The notes under the pieces: generated by a model
Told to the model about the DNA's origin: nothing
Databases searched by the model: none
What the model saw: only the letters and a program-made list of their open reading frames with translations
NCBI RefSeq assembly: GCF_003730015.1
Contig: NZ_RJTU01000061.1
Coordinates: 175,673-239,672 of the forward strand
Length of the DNA stretch: 64,000 nt
Direction: 5' to 3'
From: Epilithonimonas hominis
Lineage (GTDB): Bacteria; Bacteroidota; Bacteroidia; Flavobacteriales; Weeksellaceae
Made by a program: the position numbers and the translations under genes
Part shown: in pieces, positions 17,056 through 25,166 of the stretch
How positions within the stretch are numbered: position 1 is the first letter of the stretch
How the letters are laid out: each line of letters opens with the position of its first letter

Positions 17056-18090
17056 TTAGTTATCAATATTTTGGAGAGTTTCTATCAATTTTTTATTTTC
17101 ATCAGGATAACCAACTGTAATTCTCAAACAGTTTTTGATAACCGAATTTCGGTTTCTGATAATGACATTTTGATTGACCAATTCCTGATAAACTGAATTT
17201 GCATTGTCAACTTCTATCAAAATAAAATTGGCATCTGAAGGGAAGATTGTCTTAACCAAGTCCAGTTTTTCTAAGTTTTGGATTAAGGATTTTTTCTCTT
17301 CCAGAATAATTTTGATATTTTCTGAAACCTGATTTATATTTTCATCATTAAGTGTTTTTATAATCGCATCTTGATTAAGTTGACTAATGTTGTAAGGCGG
17401 TTTTACTTTATTGTAAAATTTAATGATTTCTTCGGAAGCATAAGCAATTCCAACTCGCACAGAAGCCATTCCCCAAGCTTTGCTGAAGGTTTGGCTAACA
17501 ATAAGATTTGGATAATTTTTGATTTGATTTGTGAAACTTTCTTCCGGACTGAAATCGATGTAGGCTTCATCAATAAAGACAATTCCATTGAAGTTTTCAA
17601 GAATATATTCTATGTTTTTGATCGAATTTCCCGTCGGATTATTTGGCGAACAAATAAAAATTATTTTTAGATTTTCATCATTTAAATAAGGTTTTAAAGA
17701 TTCCAAATCGATTTGAAAATCTTCATTCAGTTCAACATTGATTAATTCCACATCATTGATATTGGCCGAAACTTCGTACATCCCATAAGTCGGCGAGAAG
17801 GTTAAAATTTTATCTTTTTTTGGTTCACAAAAGATTCTGAAAGCCAGATCTATGACTTCATCACTTCCGTTTCCGAGGAAAATATTTTCGGTTGAGATTT
17901 GATTTAGTTCGCTTAATCTTTCTTTGATTTTTCTTTGAGTTGGGTCAGGATAACGGTTCAGTTTTCCGAAAGGATTTTCATTCGCATCTAGAAAAATTCC
18001 GTTTTCACCTTCAAATTCATCTCTTGCGGAAGAATATGGTTTGAGACTGAGAATGTTTTTTCGAATTAATTTTTGAATATCAATTGTCAT
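17056..18090 (-). CDS. hisC: Histidinol-phosphate aminotransferase
   Basis: The 344-residue class I/II PLP aminotransferase performs step 7. It has LDANENPFG at the N-terminus, SPNNPTGN, IDEAYIDF, and the PLP lysine Lys204 in SQTFSKAWGMASVRVG. An arginine for the phosphate lies in RITVG near the C-terminus. It sits between repeat-filled junctions of about 88 and 100 bases. Confidence 0.95.
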   Translation of the reverse strand: MTIDIQKLIRKNILSLKPYSSARDEFEGENGIFLDANENPFGKLNRYPDPTQRKIKERLSELNQISTENIFLGNGSDEVIDLAFRIFCEPKKDKILTFSPTYGMYEVSANINDVELINVELNEDFQIDLESLKPYLNDENLKIIFICSPNNPTGNSIKNIEYILENFNGIVFIDEAYIDFSPEESFTNQIKNYPNLIVSQTFSKAWGMASVRVGIAYASEEIIKFYNKVKPPYNISQLNQDAIIKTLNDENINQVSENIKIILEEKKSLIQNLEKLDLVKTIFPSDANFILIEVDNANSVYQELVNQNVIIRNRNSVIKNCLRITVGYPDENKKLIETLQNIDN

Positions 18091-18122
18091 TTCTATTTTT
18101 TTTAATTGGTAAAAATTGGGAA

Positions 18123-18200
18123 CACTTCGACAAGCTCAGTTTGACATCTCTAATACTAACTGTCTTTGATTTTCTTTGTCAGGCTGAGCCTGTCGAAGCC
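18123..18200. repeat. TTCGA/CTCAG inverted repeat running into hisD
   Basis: The left arm CACTTCGACAAGCTCAG...TTGACA (18123-18146) pairs with the right arm TTGTCAGGCTGAGCCTGTCG...AAGCC (18176-18200). The right arm contains the last codons and the stop of hisD. Confidence 0.85.
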
Positions 18201-19486
18201 TTTTCTAAGGACTTTAATCTTATCGAAATAGCGTTTTTATGGGCAACCAATTCTTCAGCTTCTGCCATTAACTCAATGGTTTTTCCTAAGTTTTTAATTC
18301 CGGTTTTTGTCACATTTTGAAAAGTTATTTTCTTTACAAAGCTGTCCAGAGAAACACCGCTGTAATTTTTTGCGAAACCGTTGGTCGGCAAAGTATGATT
18401 GGTTCCCGATGCATAATCGCCTGCACTTTCTGGACTGTAATTTCCAAGAAAAACAGAACCTGCATTAGTGATTTTAACAGTAAAATTTTCTGCGTTTTCA
18501 ATGGCTAAAATCAAATGTTCCGGTGCGTAACTATTAGAAAATTCAATCGCTTCGTTCGTGGAACTTAACAAAATTGATTTGCTGTTTAGTAAAGCGATTT
18601 CTGCAATTTCTTTTCGAGGTAAATCGTTAAGTTGTTTTTTAATTTCAATATTAATTTCGTTAATGATTCTTTCAGAATTACTTAATAAAATCACTTGAGA
18701 ATCGGTTCCGTGTTCAGCTTGTGAAAGTAAATCTGAAGCGACAAAACTTGGAATTGACATTTCATCAGCAATGACCAAAACTTCACTTGGACCAGCCGGA
18801 ATATCAATAGCAAGATTGTAGTTAAGAGCCAATTGTTTTGCAGCTGTTACGTATTGATTTCCAGGTCCGAAAATCTTGTCAACTTTCGGAATTGTTTCTG
18901 TTCCAAAAGTCAAAGCTGCAATCGCTTGGCTTCCGCCAACTTTGAAAATATTTTTAATTCCAATTAAGTTTGCTGTGAACAAAATCGCTGGATTAATTTT
19001 TCCGTTTTTATCGGGAGGCGAACAAATCGTAATATTCTTACAACCTGCAATAGTCGCGGGAATTCCCAACATCAAAACGGTAGAAAACAAAGGCGCCGTT
19101 CCTCCGGGCACATAAATTCCAATATTTTCAATTGCGCGACTTTCTCGCCAGCAAAAAACACCTTCGGTAGTCTCGATGATTTTTTTCTCTTCTTGTTGAG
19201 AACTGTGAAATTTTCTAATGTTTTCCGCAGCCAATTTAATGGCTGATTTTAATTCATCGGGAACTAAATTGTTTGCTTCATCAACTTCGATTTCTGAAAC
19301 TTTTAAATCATTTAAAATGACGTTGTCGAATTTTTCTGTGAAAAACTTCAAAGCCTTATCGCTATTGTTTTTCACTTCATCAAAAACAGATTTTACCTGC
19401 TCAGAAAGATTTTCTTGATTTTGTAAAGGTCTTTCACAAAGTGATTTCCATTCGGAAATTGGTGGATATTTGTATTGCTTCATCAT
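18179..19486 (-). CDS. hisD: Histidinol dehydrogenase
   Basis: The 435-residue zinc enzyme oxidises histidinol to histidine with 2 NAD. Diagnostic segments are CSPPDKNGKINPAIL, KVGGSQAIAALTFGTE, GPGNQYVTAAKQ, DIPAGPSEVLVIAD, LSQAEHGTDSQ and GTNHTLPTNGFAK. The start overlaps the hisG stop as ATGA. The last seven residues (KASTGSA) and the TGA stop come from the TTCGA-type repeat at 18176-18200, so the native C-terminus has been replaced or extended. Catalytic parts are not affected. Confidence 0.95.
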   Translation of the reverse strand: MMKQYKYPPISEWKSLCERPLQNQENLSEQVKSVFDEVKNNSDKALKFFTEKFDNVILNDLKVSEIEVDEANNLVPDELKSAIKLAAENIRKFHSSQQEEKKIIETTEGVFCWRESRAIENIGIYVPGGTAPLFSTVLMLGIPATIAGCKNITICSPPDKNGKINPAILFTANLIGIKNIFKVGGSQAIAALTFGTETIPKVDKIFGPGNQYVTAAKQLALNYNLAIDIPAGPSEVLVIADEMSIPSFVASDLLSQAEHGTDSQVILLSNSERIINEINIEIKKQLNDLPRKEIAEIALLNSKSILLSSTNEAIEFSNSYAPEHLILAIENAENFTVKITNAGSVFLGNYSPESAGDYASGTNHTLPTNGFAKNYSGVSLDSFVKKITFQNVTKTGIKNLGKTIELMAEAEELVAHKNAISIRLKSLEKASTGSA

Positions 19487-20340
19487 AATATCATTTTTTC
19501 TATTTCTAATACCAAGATTCCTTGTGCGCCTTCTTTTTTCAGATTCTCAATCACGTCCCAAAATTTATCTTCTTTGATTACTGAATGAATAGACGACCAA
19601 CCACTTTCAGCTAACGGAAGGACAGTTGGGGATTTCATTCCTGGTAAGAGATTGATGATTTTTTCGAGGTTTTCATTTGGAGCATTTAGGAGAATATATT
19701 TGCTTTCAGAAGCTTCTTTTACCGCATTGATTCTGAATAAAAGTTTCTTCAGAATTTCTTGATTTTTATTCGATAAATTCTCGTTGGAAATCAAAACGGC
19801 TTCGCTTTCTAAAACAGTTTCCACCTCTTTTAAACCATTCGTAAGTAGAGTAGAGCCTGTGCTGATGATGTCGAAAATACCATCTGAAAGACCAATTCCA
19901 GGAGCAATTTCGACGCTTCCTCCGATTTTTTCGATTTGAGCATTGATATTATTCTTTTGGAAATAATTTGATAGAATCTCAGGATAAGAAGTCGCTACTT
20001 TTTTATTCTCGAAATATTGGATTCCGTTATAATTTTCTTCTTTTGGAATGGCCAGAGACAATCTGCATTGTGCGAATCCAAGTTTCTGAACAAGGTCAAT
20101 GTTTTTCTTTTGTTCCAGAACTTCATTAAGTCCGATAATTCCGATATCTGCAACGCCTTGCTCAACATATTGCGGAATATCATCATCACGAAGAAATAAG
20201 ATTTCTAATGGAAAGTTAGAGGACACAGCTTTCAGTTTTCTGGTGCCGTTGGAGATTTTGATGCCACATTCTTCCAGAAGTTTCAGAGACTTTTCGCTCA
20301 GTCTTCCGTTTTTTTGAATGGCTAATTTTAGTTTACTCAT
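19483..20340 (-). CDS. hisG: ATP phosphoribosyltransferase, long form
   Basis: The 285-residue enzyme catalyses the first, committed step from ATP and PRPP. It has KLAIQKNGRLSEKS at the start, the periplasmic-binding-like catalytic domain, and the PRPP loop DIISTGSTLLTNGLKEV. A C-terminal ACT-like regulatory domain of about 70 residues makes it the long, self-regulated type, so no HisZ is needed. I chose the ATG at 20340; an in-frame ATG at 20376 would add 12 atypical residues and lies very close to the attenuator. The gene is preceded by the leader peptide and terminator. Confidence 0.95.
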   Translation of the reverse strand: MSKLKLAIQKNGRLSEKSLKLLEECGIKISNGTRKLKAVSSNFPLEILFLRDDDIPQYVEQGVADIGIIGLNEVLEQKKNIDLVQKLGFAQCRLSLAIPKEENYNGIQYFENKKVATSYPEILSNYFQKNNINAQIEKIGGSVEIAPGIGLSDGIFDIISTGSTLLTNGLKEVETVLESEAVLISNENLSNKNQEILKKLLFRINAVKEASESKYILLNAPNENLEKIINLLPGMKSPTVLPLAESGWSSIHSVIKEDKFWDVIENLKKEGAQGILVLEIEKMIL

Positions 20341-20395
20341 TTTGGATTTTATAGATAGAGTCTGAGTAAACAGCAAGGAAAATTGGGAAACAAAA

Positions 20396-20419
20396 AACCG
20401 TCTGATTACTCAGACGGTT
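20396..20419 (-). terminator. his operon attenuator terminator
   Basis: A perfect 10-bp stem, AACCGTCTGA (20396-20405) with TCAGACGGTT (20410-20419), has a 4-base loop. On the minus strand it is followed by a run of six T. It lies between the leader peptide and hisG, about 55 bases before the hisG ATG, so it must regulate rather than end the operon. Confidence 0.88.
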
Positions 20420-20447
20420 AATAATATTTAGAAGTTATGACATACCA

Positions 20448-20489
20448 TTAACTTCCCGCCTGAACGTGAAAATGATGGTGATGATGCAT
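20448..20489 (-). CDS. hisL: his operon leader peptide (MHHHHHFHVQAGS)
   Basis: This 13-codon frame on the minus strand has six His codons (positions 2-6 and 8) and ends in TAA at 20450-20448. It lies between a -7 promoter box and a terminator hairpin ahead of hisG. This is the standard layout of transcription attenuation by ribosome stalling: scarce charged tRNA-His would hold the ribosome on the His run and let RNA polymerase pass the terminator. The peptide itself is not expected to have a function. No classical antiterminator stem was obvious by eye. Confidence 0.9.
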   Translation of the reverse strand: MHHHHHFHVQAGS

Positions 20490-20523
20490 AAATTGTATAG
20501 ACATTTTTTGTTTTTTGTTAGGA

Positions 20524-20531
20524 CAAAGGTA
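20524..20531 (-). promoter_or_regulatory. -7 box of the his operon
   Basis: The minus strand reads TACCTTTG, matching TAnnTTTG. The leader peptide ATG is about 35 bases downstream, which leaves room for a short 5' leader. Confidence 0.6.
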
Positions 20532-20569
20532 GAAATTATTTTTAATAAAAATATTTTTTTTGACAAAAA

Positions 20570-21376
20570 TTATTCAAAACTGTTTTTCCATTGAGTAATC
20601 ATTTCTGAAAATCTCGTGTTTTCAAACGATTTATTTCTGATTTTTGAAACTGAGTGAACGCCCTTTTCATCAGAGATTCTAAGGATTTCTTCCGCTTTTT
20701 GAGATTCGAAAGCGATGATTTCTGCTTCTTCAATTTCTGCCAATTTATTTTTATGAATAAAAGTGACAAAGTTTTCCATCAAAGGTGAAATGTATGCACC
20801 TTCTGTCTGTTTAGGAATTTTAATCACGTTCTCCTGAAGAAACAAAAGATTTCCGAAGATACTTCTGGCGATTTTCTTGTTCGGATTCAGGAGAATCACA
20901 TCATCCAAATCATTTTCTTTCGCATAGATTTCGGCATAGATATTCTCCGCAGAATGAACTCGGATATTACTCAGAAGATTCGCATTCACATTGATTTCTT
21001 TAATCAAATCCAATTCTATATTGCCTTGGATTTCAAGAATATCTCCGGATTCTTCCATTTCAAAATAGAAAGCTGTATCCGATTTCGGCAGCGGTTTGTC
21101 TTCTTGTTTTCTGTAAGCCATCAGTTGAATAATTCCGTTCTGGACGCCTTTGTCCAAAACTTCTTTCTGGAAAAGTTCCTGAAAAAACTCTAGGGTGTAA
21201 CTTAGTGGGATATTCAATCTCATTTTTCTCATTGATGCCATCAGGAAGAAATAAGATTCTTCTGCCATTATGAGATTTCCTTTTCGTACGAAAAATGAAA
21301 CCCAAACCGAATCTCCAAAAAGAAAAGAACGGTTAATGAGTTGTAAGTTATCTTCTGTGAAAACTAATTTTTGCAT
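20570..21376 (-). CDS. Class IV aminotransferase-fold protein lacking the PLP lysine
   Basis: The 268-residue protein has the PabC/BCAT-like (fold type IV) layout: SFLFGDSVWVSFFVRKGN at the N-terminus, a middle strand set, and YAKENDLDDVILLN with GNLLFLQENVIK in the second domain. In flavobacterial relatives the segment before YAKEND reads LLSTLKTTN, with the PLP lysine. Here it is LLSNIRVHS, with Arg139 in that place. The conserved Glu of the EGxxxN motif is also absent (ARSIFGN). It is probably not a working PLP transaminase or lyase, unless a neighbouring residue substitutes. Genes downstream on the same strand are the his operon, but that has its own promoter. Confidence 0.7.
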   Translation of the reverse strand: MQKLVFTEDNLQLINRSFLFGDSVWVSFFVRKGNLIMAEESYFFLMASMRKMRLNIPLSYTLEFFQELFQKEVLDKGVQNGIIQLMAYRKQEDKPLPKSDTAFYFEMEESGDILEIQGNIELDLIKEINVNANLLSNIRVHSAENIYAEIYAKENDLDDVILLNPNKKIARSIFGNLLFLQENVIKIPKQTEGAYISPLMENFVTFIHKNKLAEIEEAEIIAFESQKAEEILRISDEKGVHSVSKIRNKSFENTRFSEMITQWKNSFE

Positions 21377-21422
21377 AGTAGTAAAAAAAATAATGAACGA
21401 TAAAATCGTTCATCTAAAAATA

Positions 21423-21809
21423 TTAAGCTGCACCTAATTTTATCTGTAGATTCTCAATGAGGTTTTCCCAGTAGAGTCTATTTTCTTCTTCATCGCCAGG
21501 CTCACAAAAATCGGTAATGTTTAGTGAAAGATCGTCAGTAATTTCATCTATTATGATAGAAAGTTCGAAGAAATATTTGGTACCTTCATCTTCTTCCCAA
21601 CGGAAACGCACAAAACTTTCTGGCTTATAACGGATGAGTGTTGCTTTCTCCGCAGGACCGCCGCCCCAACTGAAAAAGAAATCGTCACCACGTTCAACAA
21701 CATCGTCTGCAAACCACTCTGATAATCCTTCTGCACTTGCCAGATACTCATACAATATCTCCGAGAGACAATGCATATTGTATTCATACTGTACTTTCGT
21801 TTTCGCCAT
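21423..21809 (-). CDS. START-like domain protein (SRPBCC fold)
   Basis: The 128-residue acidic protein has an AHSA1/START-like layout: YEYNMHCLSEILYEYLASAEGLSEWFAD, then FFFSWGGGPAEKATLIRYKPESFVRFRWEED, and a C-terminal long helix after NRLYWENLIENL. Such proteins have a hydrophobic pocket and are widespread single copies in Bacteroidetes; no ligand is known. It has the same orientation as the class IV-like gene, 46 bases upstream of it, and the two may form a unit. Confidence 0.8.
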   Translation of the reverse strand: MAKTKVQYEYNMHCLSEILYEYLASAEGLSEWFADDVVERGDDFFFSWGGGPAEKATLIRYKPESFVRFRWEEDEGTKYFFELSIIIDEITDDLSLNITDFCEPGDEEENRLYWENLIENLQIKLGAA

Positions 21810-21935
21810 ATCTTAATTCTAATTGTGGCGCAATATATAAATTAATTTCTTATTTCCAAATGAAAATCTCTATGGAAATTCAAATTTTTTATAGAAAATA
21901 AGTATGATTTTTATTAGTTGATTTTTGAATCTAAT

Positions 21936-23114
21936 TTACCAATCCTCATTCAAAGCTTCCAGAATGATAGCGCAACCTTTTCGGATTTCGTCTTCAGAAA
22001 TTGTGAGTGGAGGAGAGATTCTTAGATATTCGTTTCTGTATAGTTGCCAGAAAACAATCAGACCTTTTTCCATACATTTTGACGCCACTTTCAAAGTGTA
22101 TTCTGGAGAACCGAGATTCACAGCCAACATCAATCCTTTTCCGTTCACATTTTTGATTTTTGGATGAACCAATAACTCTCGGAAAAGTTTTTCTTTTTTG
22201 TCGGTTTCGTTCATCAGTCCGCTTTCCAAAACTTCTTTCAAAGTGGCGTGGGAAGCAGCTGCAATCAAAGGATTTCCTCCAAAAGTTGTAATATGTCCTA
22301 ATTTCGGCGAATGAGAAAGGCTTGTCATAATTTCTTTCGAACTCATAAATGCACCCACAGGAACGCCGCCGCCCATTCCTTTTCCCATTACGAGAATGTC
22401 CGGAACAATTCCGAAATGTTCAAATGCAAACAACTTCCCGGTTCTTCCAAACCCAGGCTGAATCTCGTCTAAAATCAATAAAGCACCAACTTCTTCACAA
22501 CGTTTTTTCAGATTGATGAAATAATTCTCTTTCGGCATAATGAAACCTGCCGCACCTTGAATGGTTTCTACAATTACACAAGCTGTTTTTTCTGTAATCT
22601 TATCAAAATCATTTTCATTATTAAACTCGATGAAATTGACCATCGGCAACAGCGGACGAAATTCTCTTTTGTGAACTTCATTCCCTGCAACAGAAAGCGC
22701 ACCGTGCGTATTCCCGTGATAGGCATTTTTGAAGGCAATGATTTCTTCTCTTCCTGTGTAACGTTTTGCCAGTTTTAAACTGCCGTCAATGGCTTCTGCT
22801 CCGGAATTTACAAGATAAGTAACTTCCAAAGGTTCGGGTGTGGCTTCTGCTAAAAGTCTGCAAAGTTCGACAGGTTTTTCCTGCGCATATTCGCCATAAA
22901 CCATTACATGCAAATATTTATCAGCTTGTTCTTTGATCGCATTGACCACTTTTGGATGTGAGTGTCCAAGCGTGTTGGCAGAAACGCCAGCTACAAAATC
23001 CAGATAGGCTTTTCCGTCCTTTCCATAAATATAGCTTCCTTCGGCTTTTTCAACTTCGAAACCGGCTGCATAAGGTGTTGTTTGAGCTTGGTATTTAAAG
23101 AAATCTTGCTTCAT
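21936..23114 (-). CDS. Class III pyridoxal-phosphate aminotransferase
   Basis: The 392-residue enzyme belongs to the acetylornithine/GABA/4-aminobutyrate-type group. It has GVSANTLGHSHP, VNSGAEAIDGSLKLAKRYTGR (PLP phosphate), the aspartate in LLILDEIQPGFGRTG (Asp216), the PLP lysine Lys245 in LVMGKGMGGGVPVGAF and the TTFGGNPLIAAA loop. Substrate specificity cannot be fixed by eye. No arginine or GABA genes are adjacent. It is monocistronic. The stretch between it and the OstA gene upstream (about 300 bases) holds only repeats. Confidence 0.88.
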   Translation of the reverse strand: MKQDFFKYQAQTTPYAAGFEVEKAEGSYIYGKDGKAYLDFVAGVSANTLGHSHPKVVNAIKEQADKYLHVMVYGEYAQEKPVELCRLLAEATPEPLEVTYLVNSGAEAIDGSLKLAKRYTGREEIIAFKNAYHGNTHGALSVAGNEVHKREFRPLLPMVNFIEFNNENDFDKITEKTACVIVETIQGAAGFIMPKENYFINLKKRCEEVGALLILDEIQPGFGRTGKLFAFEHFGIVPDILVMGKGMGGGVPVGAFMSSKEIMTSLSHSPKLGHITTFGGNPLIAAASHATLKEVLESGLMNETDKKEKLFRELLVHPKIKNVNGKGLMLAVNLGSPEYTLKVASKCMEKGLIVFWQLYRNEYLRISPPLTISEDEIRKGCAIILEALNEDW

Positions 23115-23120
23115 TTGAGA

Positions 23121-23152
23121 TAGATGTTAGAAATTAGATTTTAGAAGTTAGA
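23121..23152. repeat. 32-bp dispersed word repeat, copy 2
   Basis: This is an exact same-orientation copy of 2457-2488 (TAGATGTTAGAAATTAGA...). Here it lies just upstream of the start codon of the class III aminotransferase, which is read from the other strand. Confidence 0.75.
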
Positions 23153-23250
23153 ACTTAGAATGCTTTTCAATACTAAATGGACTTCTAAACTTTTACAAAG
23201 GTCGTGAATTTTAAGTTTCGATGTTATGAAATGGCTAAATTTTCGACTTG

Positions 23251-23406
23251 GCGAAGCGCCCCGACTTATTTTATTTATATTCTTTTATTTGAATCGATGA
23301 ACCGCTTTGTTAGGTTTGAGTGAAGCTTTTTTTCTGTTGTTGCGATTATATAAAGTTTTAGAGATTACTTTACTTCGTTAGCAATGATAGAAAAAAGCTG
23401 GAACGG
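23251..23406. repeat. Disrupted GCGAAGCG/GGAACGG element
   Basis: GCGAAGCGCCCCGACTT (23251-23267) matches the end of the element at 11889-11977. Then come about 50 unrelated AT-rich bases, GAGTGAAGCTTTTTTTCTG (from 23318), a further loop, and AGAAAAAAGCTGGAACGG (to 23406). The order of words is kept, so this looks like one element expanded by insertions. It ends just before the OstA stop codon. Confidence 0.55.
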
Positions 23407-23420
23407 CCCCAATAAAATTT

Positions 23421-25166
23421 TTACTTTTTGACCCGCACCGGCGTTTTCGGTTTGTTTTTTTCTTCGATTTTCTTACGTTCGGCTTCAGCCCGTTCAAAAA
23501 GGGAATTATCAGATTGATAAACAACTTCGGGATAATTGGGTGTGTCCAGGAAAATGTCGCCCCATTTTTGGAGTCGGTCTTTGGTATTCCAGTTAAAATC
23601 TTTGAAAAATCTTTGATCTTTAGAGATCTTGCTCATAGGGTAAGTATCTGTGTTGGCGCCGATATTACAGTCCACCTGTTCCAGTTTTTTTTCGGTAAAA
23701 TGAGCCACAATCTCGCCGCATGTGGACAATGCAACACCGATTCTAGTCACTTCTTTAGTCTTCTCATTGGTATCATCGGCATAAGTGATGGCTTGCGCGT
23801 TGCCGACAGCTTTTGCAATATCTATGGCGTTATCTTTGAGGTACACCATCATATTCTTGCTTTTGATCTGGTTGAATTCATCCTTTATATTCAAGGAATC
23901 CGCTTTGCTGATGGCGAATGCATTGCCCAAAACTCTTATTGAATCTGTGATTTCCTTTTCCGGATTACTGTATACACGGATCTCGTCACCAGTTACCTGT
24001 TTTGCGCCCATCCAGAGGATTGGTTTACGCATCATATGCATCTCGCCATCGGTTTCATTAAAACTCAATGAATCTGCACGTCCCTGCATATTGGATTTAA
24101 AAATACGGACTTTTCGAAATGCCCTTAGAAAACTTTTCTTTTTGAGCGAGTTGGCAGAATCTTGCCTCTGGAAAGTTAAAAATTTATCCGCCGACATATA
24201 AAGAGAATCCTTTGCGAAAATTTTCACAAAATAAGGTTTATCGGTAATCATGGCGGAATCTTTCTTTTCAAAGATCTCTCCATAACCACCTTTTATATAT
24301 CGTTTCTCTCTCGGATCGTCCAGCATAACATTTCCAGTTCCTTTGCCGAAACCAGTGTTTCTGTTGAAGTACAATTTGTCACCTGTCAGGATTTTGCCAT
24401 TGTTATGTATTCTGGAGTTTTTGTTGAGAAAAGATTCACCAGTTTTTGAGTTATAAGAACCTTGTTCTGTATAAACGTAATTGATAGGATTTTTTTTGTC
24501 TCTAATAGTCGTAGGACCAAAAAAATCGGAGACACCTGTGTTTTGATTCTGTTTGATATTATCGCTGACAATGGTATATTTATCTGTTTCGATGTTCGAA
24601 CGTCCTACAAAATCTATCATTTTTGAGTTGAGATTATAGGTAGCCGATTTGGTGTACATCACACTTCCGTCGTTACTGTAAATCGTCCCACCAGTGTTGA
24701 AATATGCAGTATTAGGAATTTTATCGTAATAAAGCGTTTCTGTTTTTATGGTCTGCTTTGGATCTGTAAGCACTACATTTTTTCTGGCAATTCCGCGTTG
24801 TGTATTACCATCATATTCCATTTCTGCAGCGGTAATTCTGCTTCCGTCAGCACTTGTAAGGACAACATTGCCAATGGCTTTCAGGAAATTTTCTTTTTGA
24901 TACCAAACCACTTCGTTGGCCGTGAGAACAGAACCTTGCTGCTCGAAAACAACATTGCCAGAAAAAACAGGATTTCCATCATATTTATCCGGGCTTACAC
25001 CAAAAGTATCCGAGTGCTTGTGCTGAACTTTTTTACCGGATTGTTCCTGAGGATTTTGATTATTGAAAAAAGGATCCTTTACCAAACCTTGATTTTGAGC
25101 TGGAATATCTTGAGAAAATATTCTGATAAATACCAAAAATAGAACAGCTAAAAGAGATTTCTTCAT
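23421..25166 (-). CDS. OstA/LptA-like protein
   Basis: The 581-residue protein has a signal peptide (cleavage near residue 19, FSQ-D). Its long series of beta repeats is of the OstA/LptA type (for example VFSGNVVFEQQGSVLTANEVVWYQKENFLKAIGNV). LptA-like repeats form a hydrophobic groove that carries lipopolysaccharide across the periplasm. The length is far above E. coli LptA (185) and matches long Bacteroidetes OstA-like proteins. The C-terminal part is basic. Its ATG overlaps the stop of the Fur-family gene as TAATG, so the two are coupled. Confidence 0.82.
   Translation of the reverse strand: MKKSLLAVLFLVFIRIFSQDIPAQNQGLVKDPFFNNQNPQEQSGKKVQHKHSDTFGVSPDKYDGNPVFSGNVVFEQQGSVLTANEVVWYQKENFLKAIGNVVLTSADGSRITAAEMEYDGNTQRGIARKNVVLTDPKQTIKTETLYYDKIPNTAYFNTGGTIYSNDGSVMYTKSATYNLNSKMIDFVGRSNIETDKYTIVSDNIKQNQNTGVSDFFGPTTIRDKKNPINYVYTEQGSYNSKTGESFLNKNSRIHNNGKILTGDKLYFNRNTGFGKGTGNVMLDDPREKRYIKGGYGEIFEKKDSAMITDKPYFVKIFAKDSLYMSADKFLTFQRQDSANSLKKKSFLRAFRKVRIFKSNMQGRADSLSFNETDGEMHMMRKPILWMGAKQVTGDEIRVYSNPEKEITDSIRVLGNAFAISKADSLNIKDEFNQIKSKNMMVYLKDNAIDIAKAVGNAQAITYADDTNEKTKEVTRIGVALSTCGEIVAHFTEKKLEQVDCNIGANTDTYPMSKISKDQRFFKDFNWNTKDRLQKWGDIFLDTPNYPEVVYQSDNSLFERAEAERKKIEEKNKPKTPVRVKK

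Noticed and set aside
20396..20489. T-box riboswitch for the his operon
   Set aside because: No T-box sequence is seen, and a His-rich leader peptide explains the region better.
23115..23420. Small protein gene between the aminotransferase and OstA genes
   Set aside because: Short frames exist but consist of repeat words; there is no start with a convincing coding pattern.
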